Assembly (NCBI RefSeq): GCF_963259705.1
Contig: NC_081841.1
Coordinates: 89,541,063 to 89,605,062, forward strand
DNA from: Myotis daubentonii
Taxonomy: Eukaryota; Chordata; Mammalia; Chiroptera; Vespertilionidae
Direction of reading: 5' to 3'
Length of the DNA stretch: 64,000 nucleotides
Shown in pieces: positions 44,092 to 55,808 of this stretch (positions are counted from its first letter, which is position 1; the number at the start of each line of letters is the position of its first letter). A program made the position numbers and the translations under genes. The notes under the pieces are model-generated. The model was not told the origin of the DNA. It worked only from the letters and a program-made list of their open reading frames with translations, and did not search any database.

Positions 44092-44320
44092 AGCAGTTTT
44101 TCAACTTTGGCACAATTGCCATTTGGATCCAGATAAACAATTTGCTTATGTGGCTGTCCTGTGCATTGAAGGACATTTAGCAGCCCCCCTAGCCTCTAGC
44201 CATTATATGCCAAGAGCACCCCAATCCCAGTTTTGATGAGAGCAAGAATGTGTCCAAATATTACCAAATATCCCTTGAAAGGAAAAATCTTCCTAACTTG
44301 AGAACTTCTGCTTCAAGAGT
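44092..44320. mobile_element. Old MER-type hAT MITE
   Basis: 'ttttcaactttggcacaatt', 'gccatttggatccagataaa', 'tggctgtcctgtgcattgaa', 'ggacatttagcagccccc' and the end 'aacttgagaacttctgct'. This matches a mammalian Charlie-type MITE with degenerate CAGTGGTTCTCAA-like termini. The exact family is uncertain. Confidence 0.65.
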
Positions 44321-44345
44321 TAGTGCTAAAAATGATAGTTTTTAA

Positions 44346-44736
44346 TCCTATATAATAAAAGGCTAACATGCAAATTGACCAAACAGTGGAATGACTGGTA
44401 GCTATGATGAACACTGACCACCAGGGGGCAATTGCTCAATGCAGGAGTCACCCCTGGTGGTCAGTGCACTCCCACAGGGGGAGCGCCGGCTCAGCCAGAA
44501 TTCAGGCTCAGGGCTGGCGAGCGCAGTGGCGGTGGCAGGAGCCACTCCTGCCTCCGTGGCTGTGCTAATGACCCCTTGGGGGATGTCTGACTGCCAGCTT
44601 AGGCTTCCCAGGGGGAGTGGGCCTAAGCCAGCAGTCAGACATCTCCTGAGGGGTCCTGTACTGCAAGAGGGTGCAGGCTGGGCTGAGGGACCCCCACCTA
44701 CCCCCAGTGTATGAATGTCATGCACTCGGACTCTAG
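44346..44736 (+). mobile_element. Non-autonomous HeliBat-type Helitron
   Basis: 5' A|TCCTATATAATAAAAGGC followed by 'taacatgcaaattgacca', and 3' '...gactctag|T'. The weak terminal stem 'atgaatgtcat' lies just before the end. The interior holds a roughly 50-bp inverted arrangement around 'aggggtcctg' and 'atgtctgactgcc', shared with the Helitron end at 63.6 kb. No transposase gene. Confidence 0.92.
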
Positions 44737-46439
44737 TATTATTATAATGAGGAAGGAATGAAAAATGAAAGTAACACTTGGTAATCCAATTTCCCCACAA
44801 CCTTCTTAATTTGAAGTGTAAAAAAAATACTGCTGCTAAGATGGCTATGGCTTCACATCACACTGACATTTTACTTATTATTTTACCAAGAAACATGTTT
44901 AAAAGAAAACAGCTCATAATTCAAGAAAGTACCTTCTTGGTCTCTCATCTATTAGCTGCATAGGAGACAAACAATAATAACACAAATAATTATCCCTACC
45001 CATATAATATGATCAAAGCTAATAATATATAATACACAATTTTTGGGCCAACCCTTCAAAACAAATGATGTCTCCACCTCCATGATGCAATTAATAAAGG
45101 ATGATAAAAGCCAGAGATACTGCTGAAGTTTTCCTCTTCAGTATTATTTCTCTTTCCATTATTACCACTCTTGCTTTGAGTGGAAATCAATTGTCTTGTG
45201 TTGAAATGGCTAATAATGGCCTCTCAGAAAAATGAGAATTTCATAAAATGCAAAATGTTCAAAATATTGCATTGGGGAGCATGAAAAATAATTCCAGAAT
45301 AAGACCCAAAAATACTGTAATTTGGTCCTACATTCTTCCCATAAGTTCAGATACCACAGACTTGGGAGCAGCCATTAGACCAATAGAGACTCCTGGTCAG
45401 GACAGCCCTATGGCTGGGTTTGCCTGCTGTCCCAGAACAGTAATTGCCAGCAGCCTCTTTCACTCTAAAATATCCGGGTTTGGACACAGAGGAGCACCTT
45501 ACTCAGAGATAATTAGCATTGGACTGGCCACACAAAAGAAAGCAGTGTGTTGAGAACTGGCTGTTTGCTTTTGTGTTCCTGTTCTTTGAGCACCCCTCAG
45601 ACTTTTCTCAGTACTCTGACAGGCATAGCTACCAGGATAGTACTTTCTGTACCACAAGCTCATGAGTGAGTCAATAAATGATTTCAGTCTTCCCCCTAGC
45701 TTATCGATCTATACATCATTTTTCTCCCCACTCCCGGGACAGGTGAAATGGTAATTAATTAGGTTATCATGTCACAGAGTCTGGCTAGCTCAGACTTGCC
45801 AGAAAGCATTTCGATTCAGAGAGGCCCAGCGGTGTGGGAGTTGACTCTGGGTCAGCTTGACCTCAGCTTCCCGGGCCTGCAAAAAGGGCCCCCAGATTGC
45901 GAAGTCCTGGCCAGAAGAGACCCTTGATAAGAACCTCCTTGCTCCATAGCCCATTAGCCCTCAGATTAGGGTAGGGGTGATATTTAGAGATAGCCAACTG
46001 ACCAAGAATGTCCCACATTGTGACTAGTAAGATAAGCCTTTCTTTTTCAGGACCAAGAACACAGCTTAAAGGATTACATGAGGATCAGGAGTTAGCAACA
46101 TAGCCATATGCCCACTCAGATCAGGAGTCTAGAAGGCCAGCAGGGCAGCGGGCCTTGCTCCAAAGCCAAGCTGAGGAGGGGAGGAACCAAGAACTCAACA
46201 ACAGCTAAAAAGCAGCCTAAGATTAGTCCACCTCTGGAAGATGGGCACCAAATTTTTCCATAACCTCCCAGTCCTGCTTACCTCCAGACTCAACCCTTAC
46301 CATTGACCTCTTCACATTTCAGAATTAACTATTTTCAGTTTCTCAAATCTATCATAGTCCCTCTCATGTTACTACCTTTGAAAATTATATATATATATAT
46401 TTAATCCAATCCTAATTATATTTACTAGTATTCTTTAAG
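44737..46439. other. Non-coding, no recognised gene
   Basis: Unique sequence with a short (TA)n at about 46386-46400. The open frame 45248-45553 (+) shows no domain. Confidence 0.5.
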
Positions 46440-46700
46440 CTCAGCATAGATGGGATTTCCTTTAAGGAACCTCTCTTAGACATCCTATAACATCCACTCT
46501 GTATTTCTTGCTGTTAATGGACTCATCACACTTGGTTATAATGATTGTTTATTGATCTATATATAACCTCTACTAAATTATAACCCCTTTGAAGCTAGGA
46601 AGTACATCTTGTACATTTTGGTCTCCATTTTTCCTCCAAGTAATATACATAAAACCTGGTACATAGCAGGTACCAAAAGAACATATTTTGAATGACTAAA
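46440..46700 (+). repeat. L2 3' end
   Basis: 'aacctctcttagacatccta', 'ctactaaattataacccctt', 'tgaagctaggaagtacatct' and 'aaacctggtacatagcaggt'. Confidence 0.7.
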
Positions 46701-46924
46701 TGACCAGTTTTGGGGGTTAGAGACTGTGGAGGCTAATGACATGGATAATGACAACTGATAATTAAATAAGTAAATGCTCAAAAGACATGTTATAGAGAAC
46801 ATCCAACACGTCCATCACCATGTTATTTATACATCACCTACAATGTACCAAACATTTTACTCGCCAAGTTATTGTGAAGATTAAATTAAATGGTTCGCAT
46901 GCTTGATGTTTATAGTAGTAAGTC

Positions 46925-47095
46925 TCACTATGGTCCTGTAATGTAAGTATTATTACCTGCCTTTTAACTCATGAGGACACTGAGCCTCAGAAAGGTTAAA
47001 GTGACCTGATAGAAAATGGTAAAGAAAAGATTCTAAATAATAACTGCCTGACTCTAAAATCCATGCTTTCTCACTATAGTACACAACCTCTATGT
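46925..47095 (-). repeat. MIR (antisense)
   Basis: 'gtaagtattattacctgcct', 'tgaggacactgagcctcaga', 'aaggttaaagtgacctgata' and 'ctgcctgactctaaaatcca'. Confidence 0.75.
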
Positions 47096-47231
47096 GAAAA
47101 GGAAGGACAGGAAGGGTGAAAGGAAGGAGGAAGAGAAAGAAGAAATAAAGACAGGAGAAAGAAAGACTGAGATGATTTTTCATTCAACCTACCTAAGCTT
47201 AATCCTTGCAACATTCTTCAAAAAAGTATAA

Positions 47232-47475
47232 TTGCATTGCATATATATATACTAGTATATGCATAGTAGTTGATTTCAGAGAGGAAGGGAGAGGGAGAGA
47301 GAGATAGAAACATCAATGATGAGAGAGAATCATTGATCGGCTGTCTCCTGCACATCCCACACTAGGGATCGAGCCCACAATCCCTGCATGTGCCCCGTTT
47401 GGGAATTGAATCGTGATTTTCTGCTTCATAGGTCACCACTCAACCACTGAGCCACGTCAGCCAGGCTTGCATTGC
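47232..47475 (-). mobile_element. VES-type bat SINE with short TSD
   Basis: SINE 47241-47466: 'gagagaatcattgatcggct', 'actagggatcgagcccacaa' and head ending 'cacgtcagccaggc'. TSD TTGCATTGC at 47232-47240 and 47467-47475. Confidence 0.92.
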
Positions 47476-47608
47476 TTTTTATATAGCATTCCAGTTCCAA
47501 CAGTTACAGGTGTGATCTATGAAGAAAAATAAAAGCAATCAAATCACTGATCTAATTGAGCTGCAACATCATTTCGCATAATAACCAGCATGTAGAGACT
47601 GAAGCTCT

Positions 47609-47935
47609 GTCTACACCAGTGGTTCTCAACCTTCCTAATGCTGTGACCCTTTAATACAGTTCCTCATGTTGTGGTGACCCCCAACCATAAAATTATTTTC
47701 ATTGCTACTCCATAATTGTAATTTTGCTACTGTTATGAATCGTCATGTAAATATCTGATATGCAGAATGTATTTTCATTGTTACAAATTGAACATAATGA
47801 AGGCATAGTGATTAATCACAAAAACAATATGTAATTATATATGTATTTTCCGATGGTCTTAGGCAACCCCTGTGAAAGGGTCATTCAACCCCCAAAGGGG
47901 TCGAGACCCACAGGTTGAGAACCACTGGTCTACAC
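47609..47935 (+). mobile_element. SPIN-type non-autonomous hAT transposon, complete
   Basis: The 311-bp element (47617-47927) begins CAGTGGTTCTCAACC and ends GGTTGAGAACCACTG, 15-bp perfect inverted termini. It is flanked by an exact 8-bp TSD GTCTACAC (47609-47616, 47928-47935). The interior matches the SPIN_NA consensus as I remember it: 'aatgctgtgaccctttaata', 'caaccataaaattattttca', 'gaccccc', and 'ggtcgagacccacaggttga' near the end. SPIN (Space Invaders) elements were horizontally transferred into several tetrapod lineages, vesper bats among them. This copy is non-coding. Confidence 0.94.
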
Positions 47936-48399
47936 GAACTTTTCTTACCACAGTGTCCTCGTAGGCACATCCAGCATTTGTTAGTTTTTCTCCTGATCTG
48001 ATCTAGCTCAGGCTTGTTAGTATGAGTCACACTATCCTTGTGAAGAACAACGAGTCAGAATGTTTAGCCAAGTACTTTTCCACATTGAAGTTGCAGATCT
48101 ATATGAAGAGTCATAAAAGTTTGCACGGAGGTTGGGAGGAACATCATCATTAGCTGTCTAAACCTGGTCTACAAGCAGTCTTTCTCTACAGATAACAAAT
48201 GGCAAAAAGAGATAACATCTAAACACTCTCGAACACGTAGCGGCTGTGGAAAAGGTGTCATGCCAGATCAACACCATCTCTATCCTCCTCCCAAAAGAGA
48301 AAACCAATAACTAAGAAAATGCTTCCCCATCAACAATATAATCCAGGGATCTCAGAAAGACTATGGGAGTCACATAATTTCTTTTTTTTTTTTGTCCAA
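47936..48399. other. Non-coding, no recognised feature
   Basis: Unique sequence. Confidence 0.5.
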
Positions 48400-49330
48400 C
48401 TCACAGACTTTATTCAGATTTTACCCATTGTTCTACCTGACCTCCGTAGTAAGAATTTTTCAGGTCCAGGATCCAATACAAGATCTCCTGTTCAGTTGTC
48501 ATGCCTCTTTGGCCTTTCTTCATCTGGATCAGTCTTAGTGGGTGTTTTTTTGTTTGTTTGTTTTCCTTCCCAACTTTGACATTTCGAAAAGATGGGGTCA
48601 GTGATTTTGTAGAATGTCCCTAGATTTGGATCCATCAGATACTTCATTAGGTTCAGATTACGCATAGGTGGCAGAAATACCCATGAGTGACACTGTTCTC
48701 CTCATTGATTTTATTAGGTGGAAGCCAATTGTGACTTTTTCCCATATTAACTTTAATCATCAAGTCCTGGAAATGTCCTCCAAGTTTCTCTACTATAAAG
48801 TTATTGTTTTCCCGTTTGTAATAAATGACTAACCTGTGGTGTGTGTGGCCGGGGGGGGGGGGGGGGGTATTATTTGAAGTTATCTGAATAACCTGTTTCT
48901 TTAGCACATTGATGGCTTTTCCCCAAATCAAATTATTATAATGATTGCCAGATAGTGATTTTTAAACTCTATCATTCCTTCTGCATTTATTAGTTAAAAT
49001 TTTACTGCAAGGATCTTTACATCTTCTTTATTTATTTACTTCTGTCAAAACGGATCCATGGATTCTGATTTCATTCAATGGGTTATAATTCATTACTATG
49101 ATTATTTATTTTGATGCTCAGCTTGTCCCAGGTTTGGCCAATGAGGGCTCCTTCAAGCTGGCTTCTGTGCCTGTCACTCCTTCAGCACATTTTTACTTCT
49201 GGCACAAGATGGTCCAGGCCTACTCTCCCAGCCCCAGCGCTGAACCAGCCATTTTGCTAACAACAATGTGTCTTTGTAGTGGGGAGTGATAGTAGAACCC
49301 GAGATCTGGAAGCTAGTTGTGTTCATTGCC
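48400..49330 (-). mobile_element. Old L1M fragment (antisense)
   Basis: It follows a familiar mammalian L1M region in antisense: 'ccaggatccaatacaagatc', 'tagaatgtccctagatttgg', 'atcattccttctgcatttat', 'gtcccaggtttggccaatga' and 'ctggcacaagatggtccagg'. A G run lies at 48850-48867. A related segment is at 57.6-58.6 kb. Confidence 0.6.
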
Positions 49331-49744
49331 ATTAAACACATCCTTCCAATGGACAGAATGTGGAAAATAGCCATTTCATATTTTTGCTTTTCGTCATTTT
49401 ATATTTGTAGCTCCTTTCTCTCACTGTGAGAAGCCTGGTTCCCAACAAAATCAGTGTATTTATCCCTTTTTCTCAATTCCATACTACACAGAAACTTGTT
49501 TCAGAATTCATACTAAATAATAGTGAATAATTATACCACTATTAATAATAAAGCTACTAACTCATTAAGTCAAATTTCAGTTTTCTTTGAAGTTCTTTGG
49601 GTCCTTTTATCTTCAGATTGAGGAGTGAAAGTACTGTAGCTAAGTTACTTGGATTCTTTCTTTTCTTTAATATGGTTATTACCATCTGGTACATAGTTAA
49701 GTTTAGTAGTTCCTGTTCTTTTACAACTTTGAAGTTAAAAAAAA

Positions 49745-51593
49745 ATCCTTGTTGATTTAACTTTTGGTATTTTTTTAAATATATTTTATTGATTTTAGAG
49801 AGGAAAGGAGAGGGGGAGAGAGAAACATCAATGATGAGAGAGAATCATTGATTGGCTGCCTCCTGCACGCCCCCTACTGGGGATTGAGCCCGCAACCCAG
49901 GCATGTGCCCTTGGCTGGAATCTAACTCGGGACCCCTCAGTCCACAGGCCGACACTCTATCCATTGAGCCAAACCAACTAGGGCTAACTTTTGGTATTTT
50001 GATTATGATATGTCTTTGGGTTCACCTTGTTTAGGACTCTCAGCACCTCCTGAACCTGGATATCTGCTTCCTTTACCATGTTGGGGAAGTTTTCATCCAT
50101 TATTTCTTTAAATCAGTTTTCTGTCCCTTTTTCTCTTTTTTCCCCTGATATCCCTATAATTCGAATATTGGTAGGCTTAATGTTGTCTCAGAGGTCCCTT
50201 AAATTATCCTCATTTTGTTTTTTTTTAATTCATTTTTCTTTTTGGTGGTCTGATTGGGTGATTTCCACATCCCTGTCTTCTAGGTTGCTGAGGCCTTCTT
50301 CTGCATCAATTTACCTGATGTTGATTCCCTCTAGTGTGCTTTTTGTTTTAGTTCATGTATTCTTCCATTCAGGTAGTTCTTTTTTTATATTTTCTATCTC
50401 TTTGTTGAAGTTCTCACTGAATTCATCCATTCTTCTCTGAAGTTCATAAAGAATCTTTATAACCAGCATTTGAATACTTTATCTGATAGATTGCTTGTCT
50501 TTGTTTCATTTTGTTCTTTTTCTGGGTTCCTGTCCTAGTATTTCACTTGGAACATATTTATCTATCTCCTCATTTTGTCTGTCTCTCCCAAAACAGTAAC
50601 CTCCCCCAGTCTTAAAGGAGTATTACCTTGTATAAAAGCTACTCCTTTATAGACTGTGTGTGCTGGGTGTCTTCAGCAGGCCAACTGCAGCTGGAGCATG
50701 TGTGGGCCACAGGGGGTCCCAGAAAGCAAGCCTCATCTGGGCCTGGAGTTGTAGCTGGAGTGGGTTCTAACCTTGGGTAGTCCCAGGGAAAAGCTACACT
50801 GGGAACTGGAGCTGAAGCTGGAGTGGGTGTGAGCTATGAGGACTCCCAGAGGTAAGCCACTGGGGCTTCAGCTGAAGTGGGTTTGGTCTGCAGGAAGTCC
50901 CAAGGTAAGCCATACCTGGCCAGGAGCTGTAGCTTGGGTGGGTGCAAGCTGAGGGGAGTCTTGAGAGCAAGTCACACACCTGGACGCTAGAGCTGGAGCA
51001 GGCCAAAAGGCGGCTCTGGATAAGCAACACTGACCCAGAGCCGTGGGTGGAGCAGGTGAGGATTTTAAGGGGTCCCAGAAACAAGTGGTGGTGCTGCTGT
51101 GGGCCTGGGACAAACTGACATATCTGTGCTCTGCAGCTAGAACGCCTGGGTTGAGCTCCTGCCCTGTGATCAAGGGGAAGTGGAGGCCGCAAATGCCCTT
51201 TCCAGTGCATCAGACACCACCTCAGAGAGAAGTCCCGCAGCTCCCCTCCTGTATAGCAGACGTTCAAGGATTAATAAATGAATTTCTTTCCAGAGCAGTC
51301 CTTTAAATTACTGATTTTTGGGCTGTACTCTGGGGTGGGTAAGTGTGTGTGGGCCCTTCTTGGATCCCTCCTGACTGCGGGGAGGTATATTGGGTGCCTA
51401 TGGTGTGGGTCTCATCTCTCCTAACCGTTTCTGTGTGTGTCTCTCTCTCATTTGTTGTGCAGAAGCTGTTCAGTCAGCCCGCAGCTCTTCTTCAGGGGGA
51501 ATTGCTCAGTCTGTCGGTGTAAATTTGATGTGCTCCTGAAAGAAGGTGAGTTCAGGGTCTTCCTATGCCACCCTCATGGACCCACATAATGTC
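49745..51593 (-). mobile_element. L1 5' UTR and partial ORF1 (antisense), split by SINE
   Basis: Read on the minus strand from 51593: an L1-type 5' end ('ggcataggaagaccctgaac', 'tcacc') with a long GC-rich 5' UTR. A decayed ORF1 follows: IRIIGI, then FKEIMDENFPNMVKEADIQVQ (49990-50170). It is truncated near 49745. ORF1 is full of stops. It is older than the half-L1s at 3.8 and 11.7 kb and belongs to a different 5' UTR type. It is not clear whether it derived from L1 or a HAL1. Confidence 0.7.
49758..50000 (-). mobile_element. VES-type bat SINE with long TSD
   Basis: SINE 49774-49984: 'gagagaatcattgattggct', 'actggggattgagcccgcaa' and head ending 'accaactagggc'. Exact 16-bp TSD TAACTTTTGGTATTTT at 49758-49773 and 49985-50000. 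Inserted into the L1 ORF1 fragment. Confidence 0.95.
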
Positions 51594-51639
51594 TTGATGG
51601 CAATATTTTTGGATGATTCCATGATGATGTATGGTCAGC

Positions 51640-51800
51640 CTGTTCAACCCTATTTCTTCCTTCATTGGACCTATACTAGGTGCCATGCACTATGCTAAAT
51701 TCTAGGATTCAATTGTAAACCAAACAAATAATTTCTGCTATCATGGACTCTATAGTTTGGTGTGAAAACAGATAATCAAATAATAGCAGAAATATATAGG
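51640..51800. repeat. Old interspersed repeat (probably L1M 3' UTR)
   Basis: 'atactaggtgccatgcacta', 'tgctaaattctaggattcaa' and 'tcatggactctatagtttgg'. Related to the copies at 6.1, 30.1 and 30.5 kb. Confidence 0.5.
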
Positions 51801-52159
51801 TGAGCATTACCTATAATATTTCTCACAGAGAAAATAATAAATTAAAAATTATTATATAGTGAGAACATTTTAGGAAAGAGGTCTAATTTTAATTTTGGAT
51901 ATAATAACAAAAAAGTTGCCAATAAATCCCAAAAAGATAAGCTTGCTACATTGATGAAGAAAAAAATCTTTCTAAATGTAGGCTTGTGGAGTAAGAGAGG
52001 CTAGCTTCTCATGTATTTCTTTTCAAGAAGAAAGTGATGTAACAAATTATTCTGACATTATGACTACTAAATATTATCTATCTCTTGGTGAAGATCACAA
52101 ATACTTATTTTATTTCAGAGAATTATTAAACTTTGGGTTTTGAGAGAAGGTTCTGAAAC

Positions 52160-52285
52160 TTAATCCTATTTTTCCTCATTTCACAGGTAAGGAAATTAAG
52201 ACCCAGAGAAAGCAATCCACTTGCTCAACATAACACAAGTATGACTATAAAAGCCAAAGTAAACTCAGGTTTCTTCATTTCATGT
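52160..52285 (-). repeat. MIR (antisense)
   Basis: 'cctcatttcacaggtaagga', 'aattaagacccagagaaagc' and 'cttgctcaacataacacaag'. Confidence 0.6.
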
Positions 52286-52354
52286 TTTCTTCAATCCAAG
52301 CTGCAATAAGCCCTTTGCTTTTTTTGTAAGTCTGTTAATTACCAAAGAGGTCAT

Positions 52355-52356
<2 letters not shown>

Positions 52357-52408
<52 letters not shown>

Positions 52409-52427
52409 CCTCCATCCCTCCCTCCCC
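52357..52427. repeat. (TC)n then (CCCT)n microsatellite
   Basis: About 24 TC dinucleotides followed by ccctccctccatccctccct-like repeats. Confidence 0.95.
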
Positions 52428-54427
52428 ACCAATAAAAGAATATGCTGAAGGCAAAAGTTATCAACTAAATAGTGATCTAGCCTAGCCTGCCACTATTAGT
52501 GTTATAGGGAAAACAGAAAAAAGTATATGTGTTCTCTATTAATTCAACCCCTAAAAGAGGCTTTTAGACAAAGATCAGTCAAATACTCCAGATTCTTTGC
52601 AGTCTATTTGTGGGTTTGTTTGATTTTATACAGAATATGGTTTAGTGTTTAAACATAAAAGCCTAAGTTAAACAGACCGGAACTCTTTCAAGGACTCAAA
52701 ACAAATATTATATTATTATACTTAGACTTTGGCAAGAAACATTTTTTCCAAGGTGTCATTCATGTACATTCCATACTGTGGTCATTGAGTTTACCTTAGC
52801 AACTTAATTTATTTCATATACTTAAATATTTTAAGCTCAAATGATCAAGAAAAAAAAGACAACACAAAAACATGAACTTTAACTGTAAATTTCTACAAAA
52901 GCAAGGTACAAATTTGATATGTACTATCCACATTCTGCAGCTAAAAACATTTTTAGAGCTCCTGAAATTTGGCAGCAACTTAGCTTGAATCATCTGGCTG
53001 GAAGCAGGGACAGGATGAGAGATGCCAGGAAACCTACCCCACCTCCTGATCATGTGCATGGGTCCTCCTTAGTGCCAGCCAGTGGTGAGCGTTTAACCAG
53101 GCATTTCTTTCTCTAGGCCCGTTTTCTCATGCAAGCAATGAACAATCTGGGATAAATTACCTGGTTAGTCCCTTGGAGCAGCAAAATACCCTGTTTCTTT
53201 TAGTCCCCATTTTTATTATTTGCTCTGAAATCTAAATAAGACTCAATATATATCACAGATAAAGGGAGATCTGGAATAAAGATAAGACACAGCAAAGGAG
53301 GCTCCAGGTAAAATCTAAAAACACATGTGAATCACATGTGTATTAGCACAGGGATCATCTGCATTAAGAGAAAAATGTTCTAAAGGAGAGCCCAGAAGTC
53401 AGATATACCTCCTCAAGAGGTTGGTATAACTAGACTCCCAAAATACAGGTTTCAAGTTGTCAAAGACATTACACATGTACAGATCTTTAAAAAAAACACA
53501 AAAAACTACTGTGGTTTATATGCTGATCAACTTTCCTGAATTCACATGAGCAGTAATATTGCAATTGTTATGTTAGAGACAAGTTTGAAAAAGAAGAGTC
53601 ATCATTTTTTCAGTCTAAGAGCATTGCATTAATTTAGTTAACCCAAATTTATGACATGAATATACTACATATAATACAATAGCACTACGCCTACCCTCAA
53701 CTCTAATACTAAAAATGCCTAAAATAAAACTTTAGAAATTAACTATATTTTAATTATAATTTGCATTATAATTTCAGAGATGGAAGTTCATAGTGAAAGC
53801 AATAATTGGCACCAATAAATGAGAACAACTTCCCTTAAAAAGCACGTAAATATATTTTTTTTAATTCTGTGTTTTATAGAAAACAAAAACTTAATAGAAT
53901 TTTAATTATTCTTTGCATTGATTTAAGTATCAAGCAAGAGAACTTGAAAATGTAGTTACAGGAAATGGGATGATTGCCAAGGTAAAATGTGGGAAGAGAA
54001 TGTATCCATTTCCCTGAAAGAACATAGAGAGTCCTTTCAAGATATGTACATTTAAAGAAACCTGTTTTGGACAACACTGCTTCCATTGTAGGTTTTTGGC
54101 TCTCTTTCATATCACTATATCTTTACAGATGCTTTTAGTACTAGTGGGGAATCTATACTGGAAATGCATTCTTTGCCACTTGGCAGAGAATACCTAGTAA
54201 ATAAATATCAGAGTTAAGATTTTAGTGTTGTTTTTTTTTTCTCTGTGGCTGGCTAAAACACAGACTTTTACCTTCAGGTTGGATTATGCAAAACAAAAAG
54301 GGTAAGCAGATTAAGAAAAACGAAAGTCAAACCAAGGGAAAGAAGACCAAATCAAATTTTCTTTTTGAAACAGCAAGCAATAGTAGACAAGCTGGCTAGC
54401 AGGATCCTCATGTTAAATATATACATA
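52428..54427. other. Non-coding, no recognised gene
   Basis: AT-rich unique sequence. The short open frames at 52814-53059 (-) and 53874-54110 (-) have no recognisable domain. Confidence 0.5.
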
Positions 54428-54463
54428 AACATACACACACACACAGACACACACACACACAGC
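54428..54463. repeat. (CA)n microsatellite
   Basis: Imperfect CA repeat with one GA interruption. Confidence 0.9.
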
Positions 54464-54996
54464 ACTGGAAAGCAAGAAAGAGTGATGTCAACACCAAAGA
54501 TGTGAGATAATCATAAAAGATAGACAGCAGATAGGATTCCATTCTTGGTGAAGCAAGACCAGAGAACACCACACAGGGCAGAAGTAGTGTGGAGATGAGA
54601 GTGATTAAGGGGAACTTCAGGCAGAAGTTCCTTGAGGGAGCAAGAGTCACGGGGATTAATTGGGACAATGCATTTAGAGAAATTGGGTTTTTCAGTCACC
54701 ACCCCCACCCCCTCCCCACCTCCTACATATGCTGAGCTAAGAAAGCTGTAGTTGCCCACAGGTTTAACCAGATGAGTGTGGGCTCTGAGACCAGAGATGG
54801 TACAGTTCATTGTCCCAGGGAGCTAGCAATGTCCTAGAGACCAGCTAGAAGCTCCAACTTCCTCCTACAGACAAGCTCCTTCACTCTGAACTAACTTCTA
54901 TTAACATGTGAACAAGTTATTCAAACATGCATGCTAATAAAATTAAGAAGCCAGAATAAGATCTGGAAATGAAAAAATATATATATTAACACTATC

Positions 54997-55808
54997 TGAG
55001 GTACCATCTCACACCTGTTGGAATGGCTATCATCAACAAATCAACAAATGACAAGTGCTAGCGAGGATGTGGAGAAAAAGGAACCCTCCTACACTGCTGA
55101 GGGGAATGCAGACTGGTGCAGCCACTGTGGAAAACAGTATGGAGTTTCCTCAAAAAATTAAAAATGGAACTCCTATTTGAACCAGGGATCCCACTTCTAG
55201 GAATATATCCCAAGAAACCAGAAACACCAATCAGAAAGGATATATGCACCCTTATGTTCATAGCAGCACAATTGACAATAGCTAAGATTTAGAAATAGCC
55301 CAAGTGACTATCAGTAGATGAGTGCATTAAAAAACAATGGTACATCTACACAATGGAATACTATGCTGCTGTAAAAAAAAAACAAAAAGAACTCTTACCA
55401 TTTCTTACCATTCACAACAGCATGGATTGACCTGGAGAGCATTATGCTAAGTGAAATAAGCTAGTCAGGAAAGAATAAGTATCACATGATATCACTCATT
55501 TGTGTAATATAATGAATAACATAAACTGATGAACAAAAATAGATCCAGAGACATAGAAACATCAAACAGATCATCAAACTTCAAAGGGAAGGCCAGTGGG
55601 GGGGTGGTGGTGTAAGAGATCAACCAAAGACTTGTATGCATGCATAATGCATATAAGCATAACCAATGAACACAGACAGTAGAGGGGTGAGGGCATGTGC
55701 TGGGGCCGGGGGGGGGGGTGCGGAGGGAGGAGGGGTGGTAAGAGGTCAATGGGAGGAAAGAGGAGACATGTAATACTTCCAACAATAAAGAATTTAAATT
55801 AAAAAAAT
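54997..55808 (+). mobile_element. 5'-truncated bat L1 (ORF2 tail plus 3' UTR)
   Basis: Begins within ORF2 at 'gaggtaccatctcacacctg' and runs through the Cys-rich region ('gcgaggatgtggagaaaaag'). It ends in a G-rich 3' UTR (55595-55740) and 'acttccaacaataaag'. It shares its sequence with the L1 at 34.7 kb but carries stops and a poly-A expansion at 55372-55387, so it is older. Confidence 0.9.

Noticed and set aside
44402..44800. 132-codon minus-strand frame
   Set aside because: It overlaps the Helitron at 44346-44736 and has no domain.
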